Below are positions 53,610 to 63,988 of a stretch of DNA of 64,000 bases, piece after piece; the first letter of the stretch is position 1, and each line of letters starts with the position of its first letter. The DNA lies in contig JAHBZE010000001.1 of the NCBI GenBank assembly GCA_019635585.1, positions 1,860,001 through 1,924,000 on the forward strand. The letters run 5' to 3'. Made by a program: the position numbers and the translations under genes. The stretch is from Xanthobacteraceae bacterium (GTDB lineage Bacteria; Pseudomonadota; Alphaproteobacteria; Rhizobiales; Xanthobacteraceae). The notes under the pieces were generated by a model. That model was not told the DNA's origin and ran no database searches. It saw only the letters and a program-made list of their open reading frames with translations.

Positions 53610-54593
53610 TCACGAGAGCGCGACGTTCACCGTGGATTCGGGCAGGTCCTTGCCGAACGAGCGCTGATAGAATTCGGCGACGATAGGCCGCTCGAGTTCG
53701 TCGCACTTGTTGATGAAGGTGACACGCAGCGCGAAGCCGATGTCGCCGAAAATCTGCGCGTTCTCGGCCCAGGTGATCACGGTACGCGGGCTCATCACGG
53801 TCGAAAGATCGCCGTTGATGAAAGCCTGTCGCGTGAGATCGGCGACGCGGACCATCTTGGAAATCGTGTCCTTGCCTTCGGGCGTGCGCCAGGCGTGAAT
53901 CTTGGAGCTGACGATTTCCACTTCCTTGTCGTGCGGCAGATAATTCAGCGTGGTCACGATCGACCAGCGGTCCATCTGGCCCTGGTTGATCTGCTGCGTG
54001 CCGTGATAGAGGCCGGTGGTGTCGCCGAGGCCGACCGTGTTCGCCGTTGCAAAGAGACGGAACGCGGGATGCGGGCGGATCACCTTGTTCTGGTCGAGAA
54101 GCGTGAGGCGGCCCGAGACTTCGAGCACGCGCTGGATCACGAACATCACGTCCGGGCGGCCCGCGTCATACTCGTCGAACACAAGTGCGATGTTGCGCTG
54201 GAGCGCCCAGGGCAGAATGCCGTCGCGGAATTCCGTCACCTGACGGCCGTCCTGCAGCACGATCGCGTCCTTGCCGACGAGGTCGATACGGCTGATGTGG
54301 CTGTCCAGGTTCACGCGAACGCAAGGCCAGTTCAGGCGCGCGGCGACCTGCTCGATATGCGTCGATTTGCCGGTGCCGTGATAGCCGGAGACCAGCACGC
54401 GGCGGTTGTGCGCGAAGCCCGCCAGAATCGCGAGGGTAGTGTCGCGATCGAAGACGTAGTCCGGATCGGTGTCCGGGACATGGGCTTCCGGCTCGGAATA
54501 GGCCGGAACTTCGAGGTTGCTGTCGATCCCGAAAACCTGCCGGACCGAAACCTTCATATCCGGGAGCGGGGCCAGTTCTGCGTTCGGAGTCAT
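53610..54593 (-). CDS. cobS: Cobaltochelatase subunit CobS (AAA+ ATPase)
   Basis: A 327-residue MoxR-like AAA+ protein: Walker [10 protein letters not shown] at about 80-88, Walker [15 protein letters not shown], and sensor region [20 protein letters not shown] at about 185-204. It forms a hexameric ring with CobT and drives cobalt insertion by ATP hydrolysis. ATG 54593 ([13 protein letters not shown]) is used. The RBS is poor (GAGAAAAAG), and the frame is open to 54680 without homology. Downstream of the J-domain gene in the same orientation. Confidence 0.95.
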   Translation of the reverse strand: MTPNAELAPLPDMKVSVRQVFGIDSNLEVPAYSEPEAHVPDTDPDYVFDRDTTLAILAGFAHNRRVLVSGYHGTGKSTHIEQVAARLNWPCVRVNLDSHISRIDLVGKDAIVLQDGRQVTEFRDGILPWALQRNIALVFDEYDAGRPDVMFVIQRVLEVSGRLTLLDQNKVIRPHPAFRLFATANTVGLGDTTGLYHGTQQINQGQMDRWSIVTTLNYLPHDKEVEIVSSKIHAWRTPEGKDTISKMVRVADLTRQAFINGDLSTVMSPRTVITWAENAQIFGDIGFALRVTFINKCDELERPIVAEFYQRSFGKDLPESTVNVALS

Positions 54594-54683
54594 GCTTTTT
54601 CTCGCCGAGAGGCGGCTAATGCCTTGCAAAGATAGGGCCGAATTTGGAGTTCCGGCCGGCTGCCGGGGGTCGCTCCTCAAGCC

Positions 54684-55316
54684 TTAGCAGAAACCCTGGG
54701 CCTTTAGGTAGTTATAGGCCTGCACGACTGCCCTGAAGCGGTCTTCGCTGGAACGGTCGCCCCCGTTGGCGTCGGGGTGGTGCCTTTTGACGAGTTCCTT
54801 GTAGCGGGCTTTCAGCGCTTCGGCGGTGGCGTCGATCTCGAGGCCGAGGGTGTCGAAGGCCTTGCGCTCGGCATTGCGGATCATGCGGCCCTCGGGGGCC
54901 TCGCCCTTCTGCTCGAAGGCGCCGGCCGCTCCGCCGAAAATGCGGAAGGGGTCGGACCAGCTTTCGCCGGTGAAGCCGGGGTTGTTGCCGGCCTTGCCGC
55001 GCTTCTTCTCGCCGCCGTTCTGACCCATCTTCCAGGTCGGGCGGTGCCCGGTCAGCGCATCCTTCTGGTACTGCTGGACGGCGTCGTCCTTCATTCCCGA
55101 GAAATAGTTGTAGTTCGCGTTGTATTCGCGGACGTGGTTGATGCAGTAATTCCAGTACTCGCCTTCGCGGTCGCGGCCCTTCGGCGCCTTGTGGGTGCCG
55201 GGCTCCTTGCAGCCATGCCAGTCGCAGGCAGGGCTCTCCGCTTTGAGCTTCTGCTTTTTATTCCGCTCGATCGGCTTGATGCGGATTTTATCGAACAGGG
55301 GCGAGTCGAATTTCAT
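54684..55316 (-). CDS. J-domain (DnaJ-like) protein
   Basis: A 210-residue protein with the J domain at the C-terminus (about 150-210): ALGLEIDAT-like helix I, then VKRHHPDANGGDRSSEDRF with the HPD motif, and VVQAYNYLK. The N-terminal half has CDWHGCKEPGTHKAPKGRD, which may be a zinc-binding segment. It is commonly found upstream of cobS in alphaproteobacteria. A chaperone role for a partner Hsp70 is likely; a link to cobaltochelatase assembly is only inferred from position. Divergent from bolA, 116 bp. Confidence 0.88.
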   Translation of the reverse strand: MKFDSPLFDKIRIKPIERNKKQKLKAESPACDWHGCKEPGTHKAPKGRDREGEYWNYCINHVREYNANYNYFSGMKDDAVQQYQKDALTGHRPTWKMGQNGGEKKRGKAGNNPGFTGESWSDPFRIFGGAAGAFEQKGEAPEGRMIRNAERKAFDTLGLEIDATAEALKARYKELVKRHHPDANGGDRSSEDRFRAVVQAYNYLKAQGFC

Positions 55317-55432
55317 GTGACGAGTATATGGCGATTGCTTCGTTACCGCACAAGCAACATGGCGCGCACGGTAACGGTGAGTTGTTGCGTGATCGTTGAC
55401 GGAAGAACAATAGCGCTCTATGCGGCGCGGCC

Positions 55433-55711
55433 ATGACCAAACCGGACAAGACCCTAGACCGCATTCGCGACCGTTTGACGGCAGCCTTGAAGCCGGAATC
55501 GATCGAAGTGGTGGATGAGAGCGGAATGCATGTCGGTCATGCCGGCGCGATCCCCGGCAAGGTCACGCATGTGCGGGTGCTGATTACGGCCGAAGCGTTT
55601 CAGGGTAAGAGCCGGCTCGACCGTCACCGCATGGTCAACGATCTCTTGAATCACGAAATGAGCGCGGGGCTGCATGCACTCGCGATCGTGCCGAAGGCGC
55701 CCGGCGAGTAG
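55433..55711 (+). CDS. bolA: BolA-family protein
   Basis: A 92-residue protein. ESIEVVDESGMHVGHAG is the typical BolA N-terminal strand-helix, followed by VTHVRVLITAEAFQGKSRLDRHR with a C-terminal His in DLLNHEMSAGLHALAI. BolA proteins act with monothiol glutaredoxins in Fe-S trafficking, or as regulators of morphology genes. The stop codon abuts the aroB stop (55711/55712) with no gap. Confidence 0.93.
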   Translation: MTKPDKTLDRIRDRLTAALKPESIEVVDESGMHVGHAGAIPGKVTHVRVLITAEAFQGKSRLDRHRMVNDLLNHEMSAGLHALAIVPKAPGE

Positions 55712-56845
55712 CTAGTCCGCGAGTGCTTCCTTCAAAACTTCGCGCACGATTTTCGTATCGACGTTTTTCGCGATGAATGCCTTGCCGATTCCCTTGGCAA
55801 GGATGAAGACGAGCTTGCCGCGACTCACCTTTTTATCCTGCGCCATTAGCGACAGGAGCGCGTCCGCACCGGGCAACGCGCCGGGAATCTGCGAGAGCTT
55901 CACCGGCAGGCCGACGCCCGCGATGTGCTTGATCACGCGCTGCACGTCGGCGTCCTTGCAGAGTTTCAACTTCGCCGAGAGCTTGAACGCGAGCACGCAG
56001 CCGAGTGCCACGCCTTCGCCGTGCAGCAGGCGGTCCGAATAGCCGGTCGCCGCTTCCAGCGCGTGGCCGAAGGTATGGCCGAGATTCAGGAGCGCGCGGT
56101 CGCCGGTTTCGCGCTCGTCGCGGGCGACGATCGTGGCCTTGGCCTTGCAGCTTGTTGCCACCGCTTTGGCGCGCGCGGGGCCGCCCGCGAAAATTTCCGG
56201 CGCGTGTTTCTCGAGCCACGTAAAAAACTTCGCATCGTTGATCAGCCCGTATTTCGCGACTTCCGCGTAACCCGCGCGGAATTCGCGCGGCGGCAGCGTG
56301 TCGAGTGCGCGCAGATCGGCGAGCACGAGCGACGGCTGATGAAACGCGCCGATCAGGTTCTTGCCCTGCGGGGAATTGATGCCGGTCTTGCCGCCGACGG
56401 AGGAGTCCACCTGCGCGAGCAGTGTCGTCGGGATCTGCACGAAGCCGACGCCGCGGCGTACGACGGAAGCCGCAAAGCCCGCAAGATCGCCGATCACGCC
56501 GCCGCCGAGCGCGACCACGAGATCGCCGCGCTCGATCCGCGATTCCAGAATTGCTTCGGCGACGGTTTGCAGGTCACCGAAACTTTTCGTGCTTTCGCCG
56601 GGCGAGAGCAGCACGCTGCGGTAGCGGATGTTCGCCGCCTCCAGCGAGCGTTCGAGCGTGCCGAGATGATGATGCGCGACATTGCCGTCGGTAACGATCG
56701 CGACCGCGGTGCCGGGCTTGAGCTTCGCAATGCGCTTGCCGGCTTCGGCGATCAGGTTCTCGCCGATCACGATATCGTAGCTGCGCTTGCCGAGCCTGAC
56801 CTTGACGATTTCGGTTCTGATTTTCTTCGGGGCGGGCATGTTCAC
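55712..56845 (-). CDS. aroB: 3-dehydroquinate synthase
   Basis: A 377-residue enzyme with GGGVIGDLAGFAASVVRRG at about 114-132 (NAD-binding), IPTTLLAQVDSSVGGKTGIN, and the zinc ligands in LNLGHTFGHALE. It makes 3-dehydroquinate from DAHP, step 2 of the shikimate pathway. The open frame begins at GTG 56845, overlapping the aroK stop; ATG 56839 (MPAPKK) two codons on is the alternative. aroK-aroB are cotranscribed. Confidence 0.95.
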   Translation of the reverse strand: MNMPAPKKIRTEIVKVRLGKRSYDIVIGENLIAEAGKRIAKLKPGTAVAIVTDGNVAHHHLGTLERSLEAANIRYRSVLLSPGESTKSFGDLQTVAEAILESRIERGDLVVALGGGVIGDLAGFAASVVRRGVGFVQIPTTLLAQVDSSVGGKTGINSPQGKNLIGAFHQPSLVLADLRALDTLPPREFRAGYAEVAKYGLINDAKFFTWLEKHAPEIFAGGPARAKAVATSCKAKATIVARDERETGDRALLNLGHTFGHALEAATGYSDRLLHGEGVALGCVLAFKLSAKLKLCKDADVQRVIKHIAGVGLPVKLSQIPGALPGADALLSLMAQDKKVSRGKLVFILAKGIGKAFIAKNVDTKIVREVLKEALAD

Positions 56846-57429
56846 GTCTCGCGTTTAGGGAGCGAGGTATCGAGCAAATTCACGATCGCTTCAACGACTT
56901 CCTCGTGCGGCACTTCGCAGGACATGATGCAGAGGTCGGCCTCGGCATAGGTCGCTTCGCGCGCGGCGAGCAGATTGCGCAGCGTTCCCTCGGGATCGGG
57001 ATTCTGCAGGAGCGGACGGTTGGCTTTCCGCTTCACGCGCTTGAGTAGCGTTTCGACGTCCGCCTTCAGCCAGATCGAAAGGCCCTTGTCCCTAATGCGC
57101 GCGCGGGTGTCGGCGTTCATGAAGGCGCCGCCGCCGGTCGCGATCACCTGCGGACCGCTTTCGAGCAGGCGTGCGATTACCTTCTGCTCGCCCTTGCGGA
57201 ATTCCGCTTCGCCCTTGGTCTGGAACAGTTCAGGGATGGTCATGTTCGCGGCGCGTTCGATTTCGGCGTCGGCATCGGAAAACTCGAGCCCGAGCCGCTG
57301 ACCGAGCCTGCGGCCGATCGAGCTTTTGCCCGAGCCCGGCATGCCGACCAGCACGACCGAACGGCTGCCCAGCCGCGCGCGAAAGGCGTCGGCGTTTGGA
57401 TGCAGCGCTATCGGCGGCGGTGAGACCAT
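56842..57429 (-). CDS. aroK: Shikimate kinase
   Basis: A 195-residue kinase: Walker A VLVGMPGSGKSSIGRRLG at about 26-43, DADAEIERA for shikimate binding, FRKGEQKVI and VIATGGGAFM. It phosphorylates shikimate at the 3-OH with ATP. I choose ATG 57429 (MVSPPPIAL), with AGGA 9 nt upstream. ATG 57435 is only 3 nt from it, and the frame is open to 57504. Divergent from the 47-aa TM gene. Confidence 0.93.
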   Translation of the reverse strand: MVSPPPIALHPNADAFRARLGSRSVVLVGMPGSGKSSIGRRLGQRLGLEFSDADAEIERAANMTIPELFQTKGEAEFRKGEQKVIARLLESGPQVIATGGGAFMNADTRARIRDKGLSIWLKADVETLLKRVKRKANRPLLQNPDPEGTLRNLLAAREATYAEADLCIMSCEVPHEEVVEAIVNLLDTSLPKRET

Positions 57430-57525
57430 GTTCATTCTTCCTGTGGCATCAGATATGGCGGTTCCTCTCCGCGCTGTAAAATGCCGATGCACGCTGCGCC
57501 GCATCGCCGATTCGGATATTCGTTA

Positions 57526-57669
57526 ATGCCCACGCTGACCCGCCTGATCATGGTGCTCGCGACCCTCGCCGTCCTCGGCTATGCCGCCGTGTGGGCGCTC
57601 GCGAACTTGGTCGAGCCGCAGCCACGCACGATCACGATTACGGTGCCGCAGGACCGGTTCGGAAAATGA
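57526..57669 (+). CDS. 47-aa single-TM protein coupled to xerD
   Basis: A small protein with one TM helix (about residues 8-26, LIMVLATLAVLGYAAVWAL) and a soluble end, [15 protein letters not shown]. Its stop overlaps the xerD ATG (ATGA at 57666-57669). A small membrane protein at this position, ahead of xerD, is recurrent in Hyphomicrobiales; the role is unknown. ATG 57526 is preferred over 57481. Confidence 0.75.
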   Translation: MPTLTRLIMVLATLAVLGYAAVWALANLVEPQPRTITITVPQDRFGK

Positions 57670-58622
57670 GTACGCGCACGAAATCCGGCTCGGGAAATCT
57701 GCGCGGCCTCTTCCTCGACATGATCGCGACCGAGCGGAACGCGAGCAAGAATACGCTGGACGCTTACGCGCGCGATCTCGACGACTACGCGGCATTTCTC
57801 GAAAGCAAGAAGAGCGATTTCTCGAAAGCCGATACGCAGACGATTCGGAATTATCTCTCCGCACTTCACAAGCGCGAACTCGCGGCGGCTTCGGTCGCGC
57901 GGAAACTCTCCGCGATCCGGCAACTGCATCGCTTTCTCTATACTGAGGGCAAACGCGCCGACGATCCTTCGGCTGTGCTCGAAGGCCCGCGGCGCGGGCG
58001 GCCGTTGCCGAAAGTCATGTCGGTTGACGAAGTCACGAAACTTCTTGCCGCCGCGCATGATGCCGCCGCGCAAACGGGTGACACGAAAGACGCGGCCGCG
58101 CGCAGGCTGCGCGCGTTGCGGCTCGCCGCACTCCTCGAGTTGCTTTACGCCTCGGGCTTGCGCGTCTCCGAATTGATCGCGCTACCGGCTTCCGCCGCGC
58201 ATACGAAACAGGACGCGATCATCGTGCGCGGCAAGGGCAACAAGGAGCGCCTTGTACCGATAGGGGACGCCGCCAAACGCGCGATGAAAGCCTATTTCGA
58301 CGCACGCGCTACGGAAGAAAAGCCCGCTACGCAGCGCTGGCTGTTTCCGTCCTTCGGCGCGAGCGGTCACGTGACGAGGCAGCATGTCGCGCGGGAGTTG
58401 AAGGCGCTCGCGGCTGCGGCCGGGATTGCGCCGGCGAAGATTAGTCCGCACGTATTGCGCCACGCCTTCGCGAGCCATCTTCTGTCGAACGGCGCGGACC
58501 TGCGCGTGGTGCAGGCGCTGCTCGGGCATGCCGACATCTCGACGACGCAGATTTACACCCATGTGCTCGACGAACGCCTCAAGAACATGGTGCGTGATCT
58601 GCATCCTTTGGCCGAGAAATAG
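57666..58622 (+). CDS. xerD: Tyrosine recombinase XerD
   Basis: A 318-residue site-specific recombinase: N-terminal SAM-like domain ([20 protein letters not shown]), then the catalytic core with Arg in [25 protein letters not shown] (His-x-x-Arg) and [15 protein letters not shown] (His and nucleophilic Tyr). With XerC it resolves chromosome dimers at dif in cell division. The length and the lack of nearby integrase cargo fit the housekeeping enzyme. No dif-like sequence was recognised in the window. Confidence 0.92.
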   Translation: MSTRTKSGSGNLRGLFLDMIATERNASKNTLDAYARDLDDYAAFLESKKSDFSKADTQTIRNYLSALHKRELAAASVARKLSAIRQLHRFLYTEGKRADDPSAVLEGPRRGRPLPKVMSVDEVTKLLAAAHDAAAQTGDTKDAAARRLRALRLAALLELLYASGLRVSELIALPASAAHTKQDAIIVRGKGNKERLVPIGDAAKRAMKAYFDARATEEKPATQRWLFPSFGASGHVTRQHVARELKALAAAAGIAPAKISPHVLRHAFASHLLSNGADLRVVQALLGHADISTTQIYTHVLDERLKNMVRDLHPLAEK

Positions 58623-58721
58623 CACCGTTGCCGTAGCGTAACTTGACTTGGGCAGGGTCGGCATGCAGCTTCCGCCCGATTTCATGAGGGGCTTTGAAGG
58701 CCTCGAAAGCCTTGAGCCGCA

Positions 58722-59675
58722 ATGCGCACGTATCTCGATTTCGAAAAGCCGGTCGCCGAACTCGAAGCCAGGATCGAGGAACTGCGTGCGCTGGCTGCTT
58801 CCGGCGAAGCGGTTGCGATCGCGGAGGATGTCGCCCGGCTTGAGGCGAAGTCGGAACTCGCGCTGTCCGAGCTCTACGAGAACCTGACGCCGTGGCAGAA
58901 AACGCAGGTCGCGCGCCATCCGCAGCGCCCGCATTTCTCCGATTATATCGCCAAACTGTTCGACGAGTTCACGCCGCTCGCGGGCGACCGCAAGTTCGGC
59001 GACGATCAGGCGATCATCGGCGGGTTTGCGCGCTTCGCGGGACAAAGCGTCTGCGTGATCGGCCACGAAAAGGGTTCGACCACCGAAGCGCGGATTACGC
59101 ACAATTTCGGCATGGCCCGTCCCGAGGGTTACCGGAAAGCCGTGCGGTTGATGGAACTCGCCGACCGCTTCGAGGTGCCGGTGGTCACGCTGGTCGATAC
59201 CGCCGGCGCCTATCCCGGCATCGACGCCGAGGAGCGCGGGCAGGCCGAAGCGATCGCGCGCTCGACGGACGCGGGACTTGCACTTGGTGTCCCCAACGTT
59301 TCGGTCATCATCGGCGAGGGCGGCTCCGGCGGCGCGATCGCGATCGCGACCGCGAATAAGGTGCTGATGCTTGAGCACTCGATCTACAGCGTGATTTCGC
59401 CCGAGGGTGCGGCTTCGATTCTGTGGCGCGACACTACCAAGGCGCAGGAAGCCGCGACCAACATGAAAATTACCGCTCAGGACCTCCTGAAATTCGGGGT
59501 CGTGGACGAAATTATTGCCGAGCCCGCGGGAGGCGCACATCGCCACCCCGATGCCACGATTTCGGCAACAGGAAAGGCTATCCAGACCGCACTAGCGGGG
59601 TTCAATGACCTGTCTCGAGAGCAAGTGCGCAGCCTGCGGGCTGAAAAATTTCTGGCGATCGGCCGGAATCTCTGA
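58722..59675 (+). CDS. accA: Acetyl-CoA carboxylase carboxyltransferase subunit alpha
   Basis: A 317-residue protein of standard AccA length. It begins [20 protein letters not shown], with [53 protein letters not shown] and [12 protein letters not shown] (crotonase-like CT site). With AccD it transfers the carboxyl from biotin to acetyl-CoA, making malonyl-CoA. It starts 99 nt after xerD. Confidence 0.97.
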   Translation: MRTYLDFEKPVAELEARIEELRALAASGEAVAIAEDVARLEAKSELALSELYENLTPWQKTQVARHPQRPHFSDYIAKLFDEFTPLAGDRKFGDDQAIIGGFARFAGQSVCVIGHEKGSTTEARITHNFGMARPEGYRKAVRLMELADRFEVPVVTLVDTAGAYPGIDAEERGQAEAIARSTDAGLALGVPNVSVIIGEGGSGGAIAIATANKVLMLEHSIYSVISPEGAASILWRDTTKAQEAATNMKITAQDLLKFGVVDEIIAEPAGGAHRHPDATISATGKAIQTALAGFNDLSREQVRSLRAEKFLAIGRNL

Positions 59676-59762
59676 TTTTTCAATCACTTATGCGCGAGCG
59701 CAGTCGCGTCTTGCAGGAACCGCGGTTGCGGTAACGCACCGTCAAGGGTAACGCATTAGGCA

Positions 59763-60794
59763 ATGGGGACCGAGAGTTTTCAGCACATTTTCGGGAGTTT
59801 TCGGTTGAACCTGCGCCCGTCATCTACTCTGCGCTTCGCGGCGGCGGCGGCCGTCTGCGCTGGCCTGCTCGCGGGCTGCAGCGCGGAGAACTTTGCCTAT
59901 AGCCCCGGCGGCAACAAGAAACACCTGCGTCCGATTTCGTCGCAAACCATGGCGTTGATGCAGGAAAAGGGGATGACGAAAGAGTCGCCCATCCTGCTTC
60001 GCATCTACAAGGAAGAATCCGAGCTCGAGATCTGGAAGAAGACCACCGCGGGAAACTACGAGCTTCTGAAAAAATTCCCGATCTGCAAATGGTCGGGCGA
60101 ACTCGGGCCGAAAGTGAAGCAGGGCGACCGCCAGGCGCCGGAGGGTTTCTATTTCATCCGCCCCGAGCAGATGAACCCGCATTCGAGCTATCATCTCGCG
60201 TTCAATCTCGGCTTCCCGAACGATTTCGACCGCGCATGGAATCGCACCGGCGCACACCTGATGGTGCATGGCGATTGCTCGTCGTCGGGTTGCTACGCGA
60301 TGACGGACGAACAAATCTCAGACATCTTCGCACTCGCGCGCGAGGCGTTCGACGGTGGCCAGCTTGCGTTCCAGGTGCAGGCATTCCCGTTCCGCATGAC
60401 GCAGGCGAATCTGGTGCGCCATCGCACCAATCCGAACATGCCGTTCTGGCGGATGCTGAAAGAAGGTTCGGACCATTTTGAAGTGACGCGGCAGGAGCCC
60501 AAGATCGACGTCTGCGCCAAGCGCTACATCTTCAACGCGATCCCTGATGATCCGATGAAGCCGTTCGATCCGCAAAGGGCCTGCCCGGCCTATCACCTGC
60601 AGCCGGAGATTGCGCAGTTGCTCCAGAGCAAACGCAGCGCAGACCAGAACGACATCTCGACGCTGCTCACGCGCAACATGCCGGCAGCGCCGGTACGCAC
60701 CAACAACGACGGCGGCTCCAACCCGGTGTTCGCGGGCCATGTACCGCCGAGCTCGGTACAGATCCAGCAGCAGAACTCGTTTAATCGGCAGTAA
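59763..60794 (+). CDS. L,D-transpeptidase (YafK-like) lipoprotein
   Basis: A 343-residue protein. An N-terminal signal with lipobox AGLLAGCSAEN (Cys about 39) is followed by a YkuD-fold domain: ILLRIYKEESELEIWKK, KQGDRQAPEGFYFI and the catalytic MVHGDCSSSGCYAMTD with His and the nucleophilic Cys (about 169-184). These enzymes make 3-3 peptidoglycan crosslinks or attach/detach proteins at peptidoglycan (YafK/DpaA type). A low-complexity Gln/Asn tail ends the protein. TTG 59805 is an alternative start. A terminator follows at 60817. Confidence 0.88.
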   Translation: MGTESFQHIFGSFRLNLRPSSTLRFAAAAAVCAGLLAGCSAENFAYSPGGNKKHLRPISSQTMALMQEKGMTKESPILLRIYKEESELEIWKKTTAGNYELLKKFPICKWSGELGPKVKQGDRQAPEGFYFIRPEQMNPHSSYHLAFNLGFPNDFDRAWNRTGAHLMVHGDCSSSGCYAMTDEQISDIFALAREAFDGGQLAFQVQAFPFRMTQANLVRHRTNPNMPFWRMLKEGSDHFEVTRQEPKIDVCAKRYIFNAIPDDPMKPFDPQRACPAYHLQPEIAQLLQSKRSADQNDISTLLTRNMPAAPVRTNNDGGSNPVFAGHVPPSSVQIQQQNSFNRQ

Positions 60795-60816
60795 GCGCCG
60801 CCTCGAAACGAAAAGA

Positions 60817-60850
60817 AAAAGCGCCGCAAGATGCGGCGCTTTTTTTGTTT
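60817..60850. terminator. Bidirectional intrinsic terminator
   Basis: A 13-bp perfect stem (60817-60829 with 60833-60845, AAAAAGCGCCGCA) has a 3-nt loop and a T-run, between the convergent transpeptidase and secA genes. Confidence 0.92.
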
Positions 60851-60867
60851 GATAGCCTCGATCCGCG

Positions 60868-63639
60868 TTACGCGAAGCGGCCGTGGCAGTTCTTGTATTT
60901 CTTGCCTGAACCGCAGGGGCAAGCCTCGTTGCGGCCGACCTTGCCCCAGTCGTTCGGATTCTTCGAGGTGCGGTCGCCCTTCGGCTGCTGGCCGGTGGTA
61001 AGGCGCATCGGCTCGGCGGCATCGTCTTCGCCAGTGCTCGCGTCGATGTGGCTCGCGTGCATTTCCGGAAGTTCCTGTTCCGGCGGACGCTCCATGATCT
61101 CGATCCGGAGCAACTGCTGTGCGACGCGCTGGCGGAGGTTCGCGAGCATGGTTTCGAACAGCGTGAAGGCTTCGGACTTGTATTCGTTCAAGGGATCGCG
61201 CTGGGCGAAGCCGCGCAGGCCCACCACCTGCCGCAGATGCTCGAGCATCACGAGATGCTCGCGCCAGAGGAAGTCGAGCGTCTGCATCAGCACCGACTTC
61301 TCGACATAGCGCATCAGTTCGGCGCCGTATTTCGCGACCTTGCCGGCCATGATCTCGTCGGCGGCGCGCGTGATGCGCTCCTTCACTTCGTCGTCCGCTA
61401 TGCCTTCTTCCTTGGCCCATTCCTGAACCGGCAATTTGACGCCGAGTTGCTCTTCGACCTCGGCCTCAAGGCCCGCGGTGTCCCACTGTTCCGCGTAAGC
61501 ATTCGGCGGAATGTGGCGAGTGACCATCTCCTCGACCACGGCGTGGCGCATGTCGGCGATTGTCTCGGAGACGTCGTTCTCGCGCATCAGTTCGATGCGC
61601 TGCTCGAACACGACCTTGCGCTGGTCGTTGGAGACGTCGTCGTATTTCAGGAGGTTCTTGCGGATGTCGAAGTTGCGGGCTTCGACCTTCTGCTGCGCCT
61701 TTTCCAGCGCCTTGTTGATCCAGGGATGGACGATGGCCTCGCCCTCTTTCAGGCCGAGCTTGGTGAGCATGCCGCCCAGATTGCTCGATCCGAAGATGCG
61801 CATCAGATCGTCTTCGAGCGAGAGATAGAATTTCGAGCGGCCGGGGTCGCCCTGACGGCCGGAACGGCCACGCAGCTGATTGTCGATGCGGCGGCTTTCG
61901 TGGCGCTCGGTGCCGATGACATAAAGGCCGCCGGCGGCGAGCGCGACCTGCTTCAGCTTCGCGATATCGTCCTTGATCTTCTGTTCGGCCTGCTTGCGCT
62001 GCTCGCCCGGCTCCATGTCGCCGAGTTCCTGCTTGATGCGCATGTCGGCGTTGCCACCGAGCTGAATGTCGGTGCCGCGGCCGGCCATATTGGTCGCAAT
62101 CGTGACCGCGCCGGGAATGCCGGCCTGTGCGATGATCGCCGACTCCTGTTCGTGATGGCGCGCGTTCAGCACCGCGAAGACCTTTTCCTTAGAGGTCTTC
62201 TGGTCGCCGTCGTAAAGCGGGCGGAAAGCGTCTGCGTCGGTGAATTCTTTCTGCTTGAAGCCCTTGGCTTTCAGCGCAGCAGCAAGCTGCTCGGACTTCT
62301 CGATCGAGGTGGTGCCGACCAGGATCGGCTGGCCGCGGGTCTTGCAGTCGTCGATCGTGTCGATGATCGCCTTATATTTTTCGTCAGCTGTGCGATAGAC
62401 CTCGTCGTGATCGTCGACGCGGTTGACCGGAAGATTGGTCGGCACTTCGACGACTTCCAGCTTGTAGATGTCGGCGAATTCGTCGGCTTCGGTCAGCGCG
62501 GTGCCGGTCATGCCAGCGAGCTTTTCATAGAGCCGGAAATAGTTCTGGAAGGTAATCGAGGCCAGCGTCTGGTTTTCGGGCTGGATCTGGACATGTTCCT
62601 TGGCTTCGAGCGCCTGATGCAGCCCTTCCGAGTAGCGCCGGCCCGGCATCATACGGCCGGTAAACTCGTCGATAATGACGACTTCGCCGTCTTTCACGAT
62701 GTAGTCCTTGTCGCGCGTGAACAGGCGATGCGCGCGCAGACCCTGATTGACGTGGTGGACAACCGAAACGTTCTCGATATCGTAGAGCGAGTCGCCCTTG
62801 AGCAACTTCGCGTCACGGAGCATCTGCTCCATGCGCTCCATGCCGCTTTCGGTGAGGTTCACCGTGCGCTGCTTCTCGTCGAGTTCGTAGTCTTCCGCGG
62901 CGAGCTTCGGAATGTAGCTGTCGATAGTGTTGTAGAATTCCGAACGGTCGTCGAGCGGACCGGAAATGATCAGCGGCGTGCGCGCTTCATCGACCAAGAT
63001 CGAGTCGACTTCGTCGACGATGGCGTAGAAGTGCGGGCGCTGCACCATCTGCGGCAACTCATATTTCATGTTGTCGCGCAGATAGTCGAAGCCGAGTTCG
63101 TTGTTGGTGCCGTAAGTGACGTCGCACTCGTAGGCGGCCTTGCGTTCGTTGTCGTCGAGGCCGTGCACGATCACGCCTACGGTAAGGCCGAGGAAGCGGT
63201 AGACCTGACCCATCCATTCGGAGTCGCGCTTGGCGAGATAGTCGTTGACGGTCACGACATGCACGCCCTTGCCGGCGAGCGCGTTGAGATAAACCGGCAA
63301 CGTCGCGACCAGCGTCTTGCCTTCGCCGGTTTTCATTTCCGCGATCGCGCCTTCGTGCAGCACCATCCCGCCGATCAGCTGCACGTCGAAGTGACGCTGG
63401 CCGAGCGTGCGCTTGGCCGCCTCGCGAACGGTTGCGAAGGCTTCGACCAGAAGATCGTCGAGCGAAGCGCCGTCCGCGAGCCGCTTCTTGAACTCTTCGG
63501 TGCGGGCGCGGAGCTGTTTGTCAGTGAGCTTGGAAACTTCGTCTTCGAGCGCGTTGATCGCGTTCACGCGCGGACTGTAGCCCTTGATGCGCCGGTCGTT
63601 GGCGGAGCCGAAAAACTTCTTGGCGAGCGAGCCGATCAT
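60868..63639 (-). CDS. secA: Protein translocase ATPase SecA
   Basis: A 923-residue SecA. Walker A is in [14 protein letters not shown] at about 101-114, with [34 protein letters not shown] and [11 protein letters not shown] of the second motor domain. The C-terminal zinc-binding tail [14 protein letters not shown] binds SecB and lipids. It powers export through SecYEG. A normal full-length form. It is divergent from the gene at the right edge, 349 bp away. Confidence 0.98.
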   Translation of the reverse strand: MIGSLAKKFFGSANDRRIKGYSPRVNAINALEDEVSKLTDKQLRARTEEFKKRLADGASLDDLLVEAFATVREAAKRTLGQRHFDVQLIGGMVLHEGAIAEMKTGEGKTLVATLPVYLNALAGKGVHVVTVNDYLAKRDSEWMGQVYRFLGLTVGVIVHGLDDNERKAAYECDVTYGTNNELGFDYLRDNMKYELPQMVQRPHFYAIVDEVDSILVDEARTPLIISGPLDDRSEFYNTIDSYIPKLAAEDYELDEKQRTVNLTESGMERMEQMLRDAKLLKGDSLYDIENVSVVHHVNQGLRAHRLFTRDKDYIVKDGEVVIIDEFTGRMMPGRRYSEGLHQALEAKEHVQIQPENQTLASITFQNYFRLYEKLAGMTGTALTEADEFADIYKLEVVEVPTNLPVNRVDDHDEVYRTADEKYKAIIDTIDDCKTRGQPILVGTTSIEKSEQLAAALKAKGFKQKEFTDADAFRPLYDGDQKTSKEKVFAVLNARHHEQESAIIAQAGIPGAVTIATNMAGRGTDIQLGGNADMRIKQELGDMEPGEQRKQAEQKIKDDIAKLKQVALAAGGLYVIGTERHESRRIDNQLRGRSGRQGDPGRSKFYLSLEDDLMRIFGSSNLGGMLTKLGLKEGEAIVHPWINKALEKAQQKVEARNFDIRKNLLKYDDVSNDQRKVVFEQRIELMRENDVSETIADMRHAVVEEMVTRHIPPNAYAEQWDTAGLEAEVEEQLGVKLPVQEWAKEEGIADDEVKERITRAADEIMAGKVAKYGAELMRYVEKSVLMQTLDFLWREHLVMLEHLRQVVGLRGFAQRDPLNEYKSEAFTLFETMLANLRQRVAQQLLRIEIMERPPEQELPEMHASHIDASTGEDDAAEPMRLTTGQQPKGDRTSKNPNDWGKVGRNEACPCGSGKKYKNCHGRFA

Positions 63640-63988
63640 CGAAAAAGCATTCCTTAAACTGGGACGCGCGAGACGACCGTCAGGCCGCTAGGACGGGCGG
63701 TTTATTGCATGCCGCCGGGGTGCTGGATCACGATGCCGCGAGGCTTTTTCATGATCGAAGGGATTGCCGGAGAAATATGAACGCCTCTCGGCCTTGTCAA
63801 TTGGAGGAGACCGCGGAAGGACGGCTAAAGCCTTGCCAGAACACCGTACTTCCGTCACTTTCGCGCCGCCTTACTCGAAAAAGGGCGCTTTCATTCTCCC
63901 GCCGACAGCCCCTTAACGAAGTAACCTGAAATTCGATCCCGTTCGGGCCGGCCGGCAAGGCTAAGGCCTTTGATGTTGAGGTTTTGTA
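63640..63988. other. 349-bp intergenic region between secA and the edge gene
   Basis: It must hold the secA promoter (minus strand) and that of the gene at 63989. A 75-codon open frame exists here (63705-63929), but its composition and lack of an RBS give no reason to call it. I see no RNA gene or strong hairpin. Confidence 0.5.

Noticed and set aside
57666-58622. XerD-like recombinase as an integrase of a genomic island
   Set aside because: Neighbours on both sides are core genes (aroK, accA), there are no flanking repeats, and the sequence fits housekeeping XerD.
61048-63657. 869-codon frame on the plus strand across secA
   Set aside because: Shadow of secA; no recognisable motif, composition Leu/Val/Asp/Arg biased as expected from the reverse complement.
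63705-63929. 74-codon frame in the secA upstream gap
   Set aside because: No RBS, biased Arg/His composition, no motif; lies in expected promoter territory.
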